Below, piece by piece: positions 45,398 to 55,838 of a stretch of 64,000 nt of DNA. The position numbers and the translations under genes are program-made. Positions within the stretch are counted from its first letter, which is position 1. The number at the start of each line of letters is the position of its first letter. Location: positions 79,222,096 through 79,286,095 of the forward strand of contig CM065802.1 in assembly GCA_033398695.1 (NCBI GenBank). The letters are read 5' to 3'. A model generated the notes under the pieces. That model did not search any database. It was not told the DNA's origin and saw only the letters and a list, made by a program, of their open reading frames with translations. Origin of the DNA: Orobanche coerulescens (lineage: Eukaryota; Streptophyta; Magnoliopsida; Lamiales; Orobanchaceae).

Positions 45398-46782
45398 GCT
45401 CCGATGTTGGAGACGTGGGGCGAGGTAGTTCTACTGGTGATCGCTTAACTTATACGAGTGACTCAGCATTTAACGGAACAGGCGATCATCATTGAGCAGA
45501 TTGGTTTTGAATTTGGACGACCTGGTCGGTTGCTAAAATGAGCGGGAGATGACAGCGAGCTCAAAAACCCGTGGGGGTACATGTCGCGATGCGATTGGGG
45601 GAGTCCGACGGTTAGTTAAGACTCCTCGTCTGGCGTGTCCTTGAAACGACGCGTACGTGGGTTTCAAGGGAGGCATTGATTGCGATTTTACCCAACGGTT
45701 GCACTTCTGGGTTACAGTGTAATCCCCCTTACGCAATTTCATCGTAGAGGAAGATAGCCGGAAAATTTTCTGAAGCCTTTGTGTGTCGATCATCGATCGA
45801 CTCAATCCTTCGGTAAGAAACAATCTTCTTTTTCCCTTTTCTTTTTGAGAATGTCTAGAGTACCTACAATGTATGGAACGGGCACCACCTCCGCCGCTGG
45901 GACTTCAACTGCCCGGGAAGGATCCTCCGTGGAATTCCATATGGAGACAGCTGCCGAGGCTATCCGCGCTGGTATTAATCCCGCGGAAGTTGAGGAACTG
46001 CTCAACGAGGCCGATGCTGCCAGGGAGGCGGCGGATGAGCAAAAAAGCTTGCTGGTGGAGAAGGATTTGGCGGTGAGGGCGTACTGGGAGCAACATAGCG
46101 CCTTTGGCCAAGCCTATTTAGCCTTTGCAGAAACCATGGAGAGACTGGCCGGTCCGCGTCCCAAGTTCGACTATCGAGAGTACTCGATCGCCCATCCCTA
46201 TCAGTCCGCGAAGCGGTCGCTGTTCCGGGCCGCGCAGCACTACCCGTGGTCCCTTGGCCAGATCAGGAGCTCGGCGACCAGGAAGGACTTGGCCATCTGG
46301 AGAGCGAGGTACCATGTCCCTTCTGATGTGGACCTTTTCGCGCCTGCCGAGAATGAGCGAGCCGGCAACCTCCGGAGGGCATGGTCGTCGTGAATGAGGC
46401 GATAATGGAGGTCGGGCTGTGGTTCCCACTATCGTTTTCCCTCTCAAATATGCTGGTCTCCTGGAATGTGGCGCCGCTTCAGTTAACGCTGAACGCCTGG
46501 CTCCAGATTGTCTGCGCCCTCACTTTGTTCGGCGGTCACCGACTGTACTGTCTTTCCTCGCCGTTGGAGATGAATCACATATTCAAACTTACGGTTCAAA
46601 AAGGGTCCGTCGGGGCTACCACATCCAATGCCTCTTTGGTCGGGTGATCCTTGGGGTCCCGAACAAGGTGCGGGGCGATCTGACGAAATGGTTCTGGGTG
46701 GGCGGTGCATGGAAAGCATCTGGGAGCGACAATCCCACTAGCGAGTTGGATATTCCCACCGGCTTTCAGGAGAGGAATCAGA

Positions 46783-46850
46783 GTAAGGGTTCTGACTCTC
46801 CCTTTGTTCGGATATATTCTGAACTGATCTAATTTGGCCTTCCTTTGCAG
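46783..46850 (+). other. Predicted intron in antisense ORF
   Basis: Donor a|gtaagg, acceptor ctttgcag|g. Removing 68 nt links two frames that otherwise end in stops. Confidence 0.7.
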
Positions 46851-47496
46851 GCTTCTATATTCCGGCGACTGACGAGCTACCTTTTGAATTTTTGGTCGTC
46901 TGGGAGCGGATACGCAGTCTTCCGGACGACGATATAGACGCTCGCCGGATTAACAAAGAGAGCTGTTGGTTGTCTGCTCGGTTATTTCGTTTTCCGCACC
47001 ACATTTTGGTCCCAGGCACGAATTTCCACGATCTCCTTTTGCTTGGCGATCGTCCTATTTGAGGAAGACGCCTAACCATTGTTTGATCGTTTCCTTTTGC
47101 AGAGGTCCGTTTCCCTCGCTTCCTGGAGCCTCCGCTAGAGATCGCTATGTCGAACCCTGGAGTCTTGAGTCGCCTGCGCCAGAAGAAGTCGAGTCAAGTT
47201 CCCCCGGTGGCGCTACCTCTTATCCCGGAGGTGAGGCCTCATGTGGATCCGATCGCTACGGAGGAGGAGGTTCGGGAGGAGGGATCCCGGTTGAGCCGCA
47301 AGCGACAGAGGTCGGGGGAACCCCCAGTCTCTGCCCCTGCTGGTGAGCCGCCGATCGCCGCGCCTCCGCTTACTGCGGTCCCCTTAGTGGATGAGCCTAT
47401 GCCTTTGTTGGCTTTCCTGCAGGCCATGGCGATTTCCGAGGCCGAGATCCCTCATGGGAAACTGTTCTTCGGCCACGACCCCGAGAAAGCCGAGAG

Positions 47497-47569
47497 GTAA
47501 GATTTGGTTGTTTTGTCGAGTTTTGTCACTTGCGTAGGAGATGTGCTAACTCTTCTGTTCATGATGCAG
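47497..47569 (+). other. Predicted intron in antisense ORF
   Basis: Donor gagag|gtaagat, acceptor gatgcag|gatcc. Removing 73 nt joins the 47147-47496 frame to 47570-48074 without a stop. Confidence 0.8.
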
Positions 47570-48395
47570 GATCCACTGCTCCAACCCGAAATGCTCGCCG
47601 CTGGTACTGGATTTTCTCGCGAGCCGATCTCTTCGCAAGGCCTGTGACGTCCCGCAATACGTCGCCCGGGCTGTCTCGGCTCTGCCGAAGGCCTGGATGA
47701 CCGATTTGGATGCGATCGCCCGCCAGCGATCCGGGGACACGATACAGGCGGCCTTCGCTCTATCCCTCCAGGCGGCGACGATGGCTGCCCAAGCTGTGAA
47801 GGACTTCGAAGGGCGCCCTTCTACTTCCCGTCTTCAGGCGGACCTCGAAGCTGCTCGGAAAAAGAACTCCGAGTTTGCCGACAGGATTGTAGCTATGGAG
47901 AAGGATTCCTTGGAAGCGGCTAAACGGGCAAGTCAAGATCTTGAACTGGCGAGACAGGGTTCTCAGCGAGCCCGGGCGACGGTCGACCGGCTTCAGGATC
48001 AGATGACAGAGGCCCGTCGGTCGTACGCGGATGCTCAGAAGGAAGCCAATCTGTTGAAGGTGACCGTCGCCTAGCTGACTAGCGAGTTGGCGTCGTCGAG
48101 GGGAGAAACGGCTACCAAGGTGTCCGAGCTCCAGGGTGCACATCAGGCGGTTGTGGAGTTGAAAGGAAAGCTGGAGGTGACCGAGGCCGATCCTTTTCTC
48201 AACGTGGAGTTCATCAGCGAGTTTGCCTACTACATGGTGTTCGCTGACTCACTCCGCGCCGCTAAGAAGGGAGGGCTAGAGGTCGACCCTCTGGCTGAAA
48301 ACTTCAAGGCTTACGCGCTGGAGAATCCTCTGCATCCCGCCTTCTCCGTGCCGATCCTGGACCTCTCAGATCTCGGCATAGACCTGAGCTGGTAA

Positions 48396-48950
48396 CCGAT
48401 TCCTAGAAATCTCGTTCATCCAAATGTCGCAGAGGACGGGGAGGCAGTTCTGGAAGCCGGCGGGGGAGCGCGAGTGGATCCAGCGGCCGAAGGTGAAGGC
48501 CAGGCAGGGGCAGCCTGAGGTTTTACGTCCTTCTTTTTGTTTTTGTTTTTGGCTTGTAATTTTTGTAGCTTTCGTTGTACTTTTGCCTTCGGGCGACCGT
48601 GATTGTACTTTTCTATTCCAAGTAATGAAATGAATATTTGCTTCTCTGATTTCTTGCTTGAATGATTGTCTTTCTGAGTCTTTATCATGACTTTGTGCAA
48701 GAGTTAGAGAAATGATCGTTGTGTGTACAGCTCCAAGTGAATTGATAAACTTATATTGATAACTTTTACAACAAAGTCGATCGCTGCACATACATCTGAA
48801 CAATGTCGATCGCCTTACATGTAATTGGATAGAGACGATCATGTTATACATAGCTCTGCCCTTCCCCCTTGTTTTTGTTTACTTAGTTAAAGTAAGGGGA
48901 CGAAAATAAATCGTTGAGTGAGCGGTCTTCAATTTTGCAGATTCCTTGAG
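48396..48950 (+). other. 3' region of antisense ORF, no gene
   Basis: T-rich stretch with ttttgtttttgtttttgg (about 48530-48550) and AATGAA-type words (48625-48640), plausible as 3' UTR and polyadenylation region. No ORF beyond shadows. Confidence 0.45.
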
Positions 48951-49835
48951 GAAGGCCCACCATCCCAGCCTAGAGGAACCATGCACGATCGCGGAGTTCG
49001 ATGGAACCGACCTCCACGACCATGTCTTGTGCGCGAGCGACATTCCGTCTGATGGCCAAGTTCTTGCGACTCACTTAATTGTGAGGGTCCTCCGTAGGCT
49101 GCGCCCGCCTTGTATTTAAACGAAGGGCGTGTGGTCTTGGTCTGGAGGAGTCCTTGCACGGGGCATCGTCGGATTAATTGACTCTACGACCACGACTTGT
49201 TAGCACTTTTATACCTCAGACCGTCATGTTAGATGGCGATCCTCGACGGTATACGTTGTGATGGGGGAGGGACGCGTCGCATTGTCCGGAACCACCATGT
49301 TAGGTGATGGACCTTTGAGGGCAGGCGAACGTGTCCACAGATCTGTTTTGGAGGGCCCTTTGGCTACGCCCGCCTCGTATTTAAATGAAGAGCGAGCGAT
49401 CGCTGCCCAAATGGACCTTGCACGGGCACAGAGAACGGTTCCATCATCCTCCACAGCCATGTCGACACTCTTCTACCTCGGACCGTCATGTTAGATGGCG
49501 ATCCTTGATGGTATATGTTGTGTAAGGGGAGGCTATAGCTTGCCTAGGTTCTTCATGTTGATGACGAACTTTAGAGGGAGAGCGAGTCATCCTCTGATTT
49601 GATTTGGAGGGTCCTTTGGCTACACCCGCCTTGTATTTAAACGAAGGGCGAGCGATCGCTGCCCAAAGGAACCTTGCATGGACGGATCGTCAGTTTCATC
49701 GACCTTCACGACCATGGCGACACTTTTCTACCTCGGACCGTCATGTTGGTTGGCGATCCTCAACAGTATACGTTGTGCTAGGGGAGGAGATCGCTGCCTA
49801 GGTCCATCATGTTAAATGACGAACTTTAGAGGGCG
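48950..49835 (-). repeat. TG2 tandem repeats, about 256-265 bp, three copies
   Basis: Marker (c/t)gtatttaaa(c/t)gaag at 49111, 49376 and 49632 (periods 265 and 256). Each unit also holds accatgttagatgg-type and tgcacggg words. Homologous to the two-copy repeat in TG1 (7477, 7743). It lies between the 3' ends of the convergent gag and antisense ORF. ORFs here are fortuitous. Confidence 0.88.
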
Positions 49836-50047
49836 AGCCAGTCATCCTCTTTTTCGAAGCATTGCTCAGGCAGTAGCCTTTGGTTTGACCTGGTGGGAAT
49901 CGGGGAAAGACTTCCGAAGTCCCCACCTCTTGATTGAGGCATATAGATCCGGTCGCTGAGGTTGATCGAGGGGTCGACTCGTATGAGCTTTCCGTCCTGT
50001 TCGCATTCAACTCTGGCGACCGTACCGGGAGATCGATGGGGCTCCGG

Positions 50048-50745
50048 CTAAGCCAATAAACTGTCCAGCTTGCCCTCCTCGAACAGTCTCCAGAGTTGTC
50101 TGAGGAGGTCGCGGCATTGATTAGTGCTGTGACCGGGACTCTTGTGGGAAGCACGATATTTTTTGTGGTCCAGATGACCGTTGTCCCTTATCGCCTTTGG
50201 CTTGCTTAGCGGTTGGCGCCCCTTAATGGCGTAAAAAATATGGGCTGGAGTTCGGTTGAACTTGTGCAGGAGATGGGCTTCCACATCCTTGAAGGCCTTG
50301 AAATCACCGGGTGGCTTGGCGATCGCCTTGTTGGTTTTGACGATCGCCGTCTTTCGAATAGGAGGCGGCGTCCCCTCGCCTAGGCGGAGGGTGAGCATCC
50401 TATGCCTGGCCAGAATATCGGCAGCCTTAGCGCGGAAGATCGCATAGGTCGGGGTGATGTCCTTTGTGATGTGTCTAAACATGGGTGAATGACCATAGAA
50501 TCCCTCCAGGACCGAGTAGAGAGCGAGCTCGTCACTGATGGACTCGCCGGTGAAGACTATTTCATCCACCCGGTCGATGTAATCTGCGTCAGTCTCATCT
50601 TCCCTTGCTTGATTTTCATCATGCGGTGGGGGCCTTCTAGTCTGGCGACCTTGGCGGCGAAGAATGATGTGAAGTCGCTCGCCAATTTCTCAAAGGAAAT
50701 GATTGATCGCGGTGGTAGTGAGACGTACCACCTATGGGCCAGCTC
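50048..50745 (-). pseudogene. TG2 gag, C-terminal part
   Basis: Continues gag after the Ath1 insertion. The frame resumes with LAHRWYVSLPPRSI (50700-50740), passes a break near 50560, then runs open 50569-50048: FTGESISDELALYSVLEGF, FRHITKDITPTYAIFRAKA, and a C-terminal HKSPGHSTNQCRDLLRQL. The last resembles the His/Cys nucleocapsid segment of Tat-type Gag (GHDTxxC). A stop follows EEGKLDSLLA. Apart from the Ath1 insertion and one frameshift, the protein is fairly well kept. Gag would form the particle into which the element RNA is packaged. Confidence 0.82.
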
Positions 50746-50903
50746 TGTTAGGCGTATTTTTATGCGCTTATTTATCATTATTTTGTATCCATTTTAAGTC
50801 TAAATATACATAAATGAGCTTTTGATGCACTATCTTTATATGTTTTGAAGGAATTGGAGTCCGGAAGCCTAAACGAAGAAAAACGGGCGAAAACGACAAA
50901 TTT

Positions 50904-51062
50904 TGGTCCGGGCCGCGGCACAATGAAGTCGAGCCGCGGCACACACACGGACAACATGAGCTGTACCGGGGGCCGAGGCACGCACTTACTGAGCCGCGGC
51001 CCATGAAGAAAAATTGCGCCCAGGCATAGGGCGCTGAACATGTTGAGCCGCGGCCCGCGGGG
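50904..51062 (+). repeat. GCCGCGGC palindrome array in Ath1 U3
   Basis: About five gccgcggc(a/c) words at roughly 20-50 bp spacing, 90-250 bp upstream of the TATA box. Also present in the 3' LTR (58389-58568). Confidence 0.85.
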
Positions 51063-51151
51063 CGGTTTTGATGTGTCTACCGTGTTTCTGGGCCGTTTTT
51101 GGAGCTGTTCTCGACCTAATTCCCGGACGCATTTTGGAGACGAATGATGGT

Positions 51152-51159
51152 TATAAATA
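51152..51159 (+). promoter_or_regulatory. Ath1 LTR TATA box
   Basis: TATAAATA in ggTATAAATAggg context; same in the 3' LTR at 58661-58668. Confidence 0.65.
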
Positions 51160-51992
51160 GGGATTTAAGGTTTGAAGAGAGATCATCGAAGAAAAGGAGA
51201 AAACACCAAGGAGCAGAGAGTGGAACCTAGAGAACGGAGGAATCCAAGTTCTTCAACTGCATTTGATTTCTATTATGCTTTCTTTAATTCTTTGTGTATT
51301 ATTAGTTTCCAGCATGTCGGGCTAGAACCCTATTCTAGGATTTTGATGAAACCGAGGTTTTGACGAATTAACTTTTGGTTTTGCATTATTAAAATATATT
51401 TCCCTTTCTTATTGAGTTTTCCCAATTGTTTTAATTACTGTCAATTATTTGGCCTATGATTGATTTGTCTTGATTACGCAACTCGAATCGAGAGAGGAGA
51501 GTTGGTCGGAAAAATTGGTGAGAACCGTTTTATCTTGTGAGATAGGAATATACTCATAGGAATTACGTGGCCTTTCTGAAGATTTCGTACTTTTTGCCTA
51601 TTGTCGAATTAATTCACCTAGGAATAGAGTGTGTTATTTGCCTTAGAAAATTCTATTGACCTCGGGAGAGGTGGTAGAGTATTTTAGCAATCTTCGCCTT
51701 CAATAAATTGGGAAATCATTAAATTCATATAATCAAGAGTAATTCGGATAAACCGAGGTGGATTCACAATCCTAGATTAATTCCTTATTTCATCTCCTTT
51801 CTTCGAACAATCGATCTTACTATTTATTTTTTTATTATTTGCACCTCAAATTTCGATAGTTCAAATAAAATTAGAATACGCATAAATCGGTAATTACTGA
51901 GTCAGTCCTCGAGGGAACGATACTTTCTTACCACTTTATTACTTGCTTAGGACAACGTGCACTTGCGTTCACTGAATCTCGCAATAAGTTTT

Positions 51993-52010
51993 TGGCTCCG
52001 TTGCCGGGGA
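51993..52010 (+). other. Ath1 primer-binding site (tRNA-Asp type)
   Basis: TGGCTCCGTTGCCGGGGA, one base from the Athila-typical site complementary to the 3' end of tRNA-Asp. Lies 6 bp after the LTR. Confidence 0.85.
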
Positions 52011-52104
52011 CTGATTATTTTACTAATATTAATTTCAGTATTTCTAGTCTTACTTTGAACATTATTTTATTTTTGTGTAACTTTTTTTTATTTGTTTTCC
52101 TTTC

Positions 52105-53330
52105 AGGAATTTCTGGTTAGTGCATGAGAAATTTGGTAACGAAGGCCTATTACCTTTGGATACTGAACTCCAGCGCACTCTTCGGAAAAACAAGAAGGAA
52201 AAGCGTGAGCTACCGAAAAAAGACACCATGGCCGATAACACAGAAAATCACGGAGGCGATAATCTTATGCAGCAAGCTCAACCGGCATTGGCACTCTGTG
52301 ATTATGCAATGCCACAAATAAATGCAAACTTTTCGGGGATTCGACGTCCAACCATCCAAGTGAACAACTTAGAGATTAAGCCGGCTATTATTCATATGGT
52401 GCAAGCAAGCCAATTTTGTGGACTGGCGAACGATGACCCCAACGCACACATCGCTTCATTTCTCGAGATATGTGACACCTTCAAGAATAACGGTGTTACC
52501 GATGATGCTATTCGTCTGCGGCTTTTCCCTTTCTCTCTAAGGGACAAAGCCAAGTTTTGGTTGAATTCATTACCGCCGGGCTCTATCACGACTTGGGCAG
52601 AATTAGCACAAGCCTTTCTGGCTAAGTTCTTTCCACCGTCGAAGACAGCGAGACTTGGGAACTAGATAACTACTTTCGGGCAATTTGATATGGAGTCGCT
52701 TCATGAATCTTGGGAGCGATACAAGGAATTGCTAAGGAGATGCCCCCACCATGGTCTACCGCATTGGCTGCAAATTCAGACATTCTATAACGGATTGAGT
52801 GCTTCTACACGCACTCTTGTTGATGCAGCCGCTGGAGGCGCTCTAATGGGCAAAACGATGGCCGAAGCCACTCTTTATTGGAATATATGGCTGCAAATGC
52901 TTATCAGTGGTCTTCCGAACGAGTAAACCCAAAGTGAGTTATGGGAGTTTCCGACAATGATCTAATATCTACGCTATCGGCCCAAGTTGCCGCCTTGACT
53001 CAGCAACATAAAGCTTTTTCACATGCTTCTTCTACCGTTACTGCAGAATCATGTAATTGGTGTAATGGGTCTCATCCTAGTGCAGAGTGCCAAGTTGAAA
53101 TCCTTTCGAGCAACATCTGAAGGAAGAAGCTCAGTTTGTGGGGAACGAGAATCGACAGAATAATCTGTATTCCAACACATACGATCCGGGGTGGCGAAAT
53201 CACCCTCACTTTTCGTGGAAAAACGGACAAAACTTAAACCAACCTCAGTTTGCTCAACACCAACAGCAACCCCCTCTCGCTTTAAAGATCTCTCTAGTGG
53301 AGGCAATGGCGAAATTAGCAGCAAATACGA
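52105..53330 (+). pseudogene. Ath1 gag
   Basis: A splice-acceptor-like tract (ttttcctttcag) ends at 52106 just before the frame. The first in-frame ATG matching family starts is 52228 (MADNTENHGGD); the leader before it is Lys/Arg-rich. The capsid core IQVNNLEIKPAII, then DDAIRLRLFPFSLRDKAKFW and LNSLPPGSITTWAELAQAFL, is near-canonical for Athila. One nonsense codon (TAG) at about 52663 precedes ITTFGQFD and RCPHHGLPHWLQIQTFYNGL. Further frameshifts near 52900-53130 surround a zinc knuckle CNWCNGSHPSAEC (53055-53093). The Gln/Asn-rich tail (53138-53335) ends at another stop. Likely inactive. Confidence 0.85.
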
Positions 53331-53338
53331 GTTAGTTC

Positions 53339-54720
53339 ATGACCCGTACAGAAGCAACCTTGCAAAATCATTCTGCTTCTATTCGCAACTTGGAAGTCCA
53401 ATTGGGTCAAATAGCAAATGTGTTAACAGCCCGCCCTGAGGGTACCTTGCCAAGTACAACCGAGACGAACCCCAGAGAGAGTATTAATGCCATTGGTTTG
53501 AGAAGCGGGAAGGAAGTGTGTGAGCAGCCCAGGCAGAACAAAAAGAGAGGTGAAGATGAGGGGAAGAAAAATTCGGCGACCGAGGAATCACAAGTTTCTA
53601 AGAGCTCGAAACTGTTTCCAGATAATCCGACAGCCTATGTGCCTACCATCCCATTTCCACAGCGTTTGCAAAAGCAAAAATTGGACAAACAATTCTCCAA
53701 GTTTCTTGACGTCTTCAAGAAACTACATATCAACATTCCATTTGCCGACGCCTTAGAACAAATGCCTAGCTATGTGAAGTTTATGAAGGAAATATTATCT
53801 AACAAAAGGAAGCTCTAGGAATATGAAACGGTGGCACTGACTGAAGAGTACAGCGCAATCTTGCAGAGAAAGCTCCCACCAAAGTTGAAGGACCCAGGAA
53901 GCTTCACTATACCGTGCACTATTGGGAACTTGTCTTTTGATAAAGCATTATGTGATCTCGGCGCTAGAGTTAATCTCATGCCTCTTTCTATTTTCAAGAA
54001 GCTAGGAATTGGGAAAGCGAAACCTACTACGGTCTCTTTACAACTAGCCGATAGATCCATCAAGTACCCGAGAGGGGTAATAGAAGATGTCTTGGTCAAG
54101 GTCAATAAATTCATTTTCCCTGCTGATTTCATTGTGCTTGATATGGAAGAAGACCATGAGATTCCGATTATTTTGGGTAGACCATTCTTAGCCACCGGAA
54201 GAACCCTTATTGATGTTCAAGAGGGTGAATTAATACTTCAGGTTGAAGATGAGCAAGTCACATTCAAAGCGTTTCGATCTCTCCCGTGTCCAAGCAAGGA
54301 CCAGAAGTGTTCACAAATTGATATCTTTGAGAAAGACACACACCGGGAAAGTTGTCGGTCGAAGTATTTAGAATCCGTTTCAGCTGCTCCGATGTCTAAG
54401 AAAAATGAAGAACGAATCATGTATCTTAAGCATTTGAATATGTTGTCTTCAACATCCGTTCATCCACCATCGAAAAATTCTCATGCTGTCATAAGTTCGC
54501 CCGTGGAATTTAAAACTAAGCCGGAAGTCAAACGAGTGCCAAGTCAGTTGCAAAATGGTTGTTTTGGGAGGCTACTATTGTTAAAGCCGTTTCGCAAAGA
54601 ACGTTGGATTTCCAAATTAAAAGTCGAATGGTTGAAAACTAATGGTCAAAAACTTAAATTACGTAATAACGCTTCGATAGACTGTGCGGAGTCCAAATGG
54701 TCTTTGCGGAATGCAAACTG
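53339..54720 (+). pseudogene. Ath1 gag tail and aspartic protease
   Basis: Two frames in register around a single stop at 53816-53818. 53339-53815 has the conserved NLEVQLGQIANVL and GLRSGKEV block, then FPQRLQKQKLDKQFSKFLDVF. 53831-54720 opens with EYSAILQRKLPPKLKDPGSF and the protease motif ALCDLGARVNLMP; family members usually have DLGAS, and the catalytic Asp is present. It continues through VDFIVLDMEED-type and IILGRPFLATGRTLIDV. After the protease the residues no longer match pol; the frame stops at 54720 where RT would be expected in an autonomous Athila. Confidence 0.85.
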
Positions 54721-54761
54721 ATTTTCAAAAAGTCCGGCTGAAGACTATAAACTTAGCGCTT

Positions 54762-54779
54762 CTCGGGAGGCAACCCGAG
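54762..54779 (+). other. Conserved-looking hairpin after protease stop
   Basis: ctcggg-aggcaa-cccgag: 6-bp stem, 6-nt loop, preceded by agcgctt. The position right after the Gag-protease frame suggests an RNA signal or translational role, which is inference. Confidence 0.6.
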
Positions 54780-54937
54780 TATTAGTTGTAGATTTTATTT
54801 TTCAGTGTTTTCTTTCATTTTAGGAGTCTATTTTTTTCGTCATATTTGCTTGGATATGCTTATCTCTCACGTTCTTGGTGTTTGCCTTTGAAAATTCTGT
54901 GTAGAAATCACCCCAAGGGAAAATTCAGTAATGGGCC

Positions 54938-55155
54938 GTGGCATAATGGAAGCGAGCCGCGGCACACACAAGTCGACACAATAAGGCTAACCGCACTATA
55001 CTCTGTGCCACGGCACGAACTTACTGAGCCGCGGCACACTTACACTACGAGTCGCGACACCCATATGTTGAGTCGCGGCATACGGCAACATTACAAAAAG
55101 GCCCAGGCAGGCTGTACTCTGGGCCGCGGCTCACTTAAGCTGTGCCGCGGCCCCT
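54938..55155 (+). repeat. Internal GCCGCGGC array
   Basis: Words gccgcggcac and variants (gccgtggcat, gccacggcac, gtcgcgacac, gtcgcggcat), some with CpG decay, outside the LTR. Confidence 0.8.
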
Positions 55156-55838
55156 GTTGCGAAGTTGGAACGCCCAGGCCTCGTTCATATACTCGATCGG
55201 CTGACACCAGGTAAGTTTCCTTCCCTTCCTTCGCGCAGCACTCGGACGAACCCTATTCAAGTTTTCTTCTTCTTGCAATCTTCAATCCAAAGCAAGGTAA
55301 TTCTCATCTCTGATTCTTAATTGCAACATAGAATTAAAAGTGAGGTAATGTTCCTCATTCAATGTTAAATATGTTGTTAGTTTTTTTTCAATGTTCTATC
55401 AAAATTGAGTTGGAATATGGTGATTATTGATTGATTGTGATGGTATTTATTGATTATGTATGAATTGTTGATGTTAATTATTTGTCGTTTTGTCATGACT
55501 ATCGATTGATGTTGTTATTTTTTGGATTGGATTTAGCCATTATAATTCTTGTTCTTCATTTAAACCCATGCATGTTAGGTGTTTGATAAAATGCGTCAAT
55601 GAAATTTTTTGAGCCAAACGCTTTCAATTTATATGCAACGAATTCGATTATCGGATTACATTGTACCCCAACCCTTGCATCATGTTTAAACTTGAAAGAT
55701 CAGCCTTAATTTCCTCTTACGATGGTGCAAGCTCATTCGATTCTATATTCACGTTCCGCCTATCTTAAGTCGAGAGTGGTGTAGTTTTCCTTAAAGGTTG
55801 TGTAATTTCCGGTGTTTATTTTTTTCAGGAACCTCGCC

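Larger units (their letters stand above)
45851..48395 (+). pseudogene. TG2 antisense ORF, multi-exon, putative gypsy-type transposon domain
   Basis: Runs opposite to gag. Start ATG at 45851 (MSRVPTMYGTG). Exon 1 codes an acidic N-terminal region, then a part reading EAIMEVGLWFPL and (shifted) VPNKVRGDLTKWFWVGGAW. This resembles the plant putative gypsy-type transposon domain (PF04195-like). A frameshift lies near 46390-46420. Intron 46783-46850 (GT...AG, 68 nt) joins in frame to FYIPATDELPFEF. A further exon begins near 47103. Intron 47497-47569 (73 nt, GTAAG...GCAG) again joins in frame to the C-terminal exon. That exon is a long Glu/Ala/Arg-rich coiled coil (47697-48180) with one in-frame stop at 48072, ending DLSDLGIDLSW at 48395. 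Function unknown; such antisense ORFs are known from Tat-lineage elements. The copy is mildly decayed. Confidence 0.75.
50746..51986 (+). repeat. Ath1 5' LTR
   Basis: 1.24 kb, tgttaggcgta to cgcaata (CA decayed to TA). GCCGCGGC array at about 50910-51062, TATA at 51152-51159. Nearly identical to 58223-59512, which is about 50 bp longer (extra copies in the GCCGCGGC block and a 20-bp AT stretch near 59345). Confidence 0.93.
54721..55838 (+). other. Ath1 inter-ORF region with hairpin, GCCGCGGC array and putative intron
   Basis: No gene. Contains the hairpin at 54762-54779, a GCCGCGGC array (54938-55155) like that of U3, and a putative 5'-UTR intron. The donor is caag|gtaattc at 55297 and the acceptor ttttttcag|g at 55828, just upstream of ORF3. 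Confidence 0.6.

Noticed and set aside
47239..47427. Minus-strand ORFs across the antisense gene (47239-48143)
   Set aside because: No domain match; the plus-strand exons have coherent splice sites and family resemblance.
50778..51041. Cys-rich small ORFs in the Ath1 LTR
   Set aside because: Created by GCCGCGGC words read on the minus strand; repeated in the other LTR at 58255-58546.
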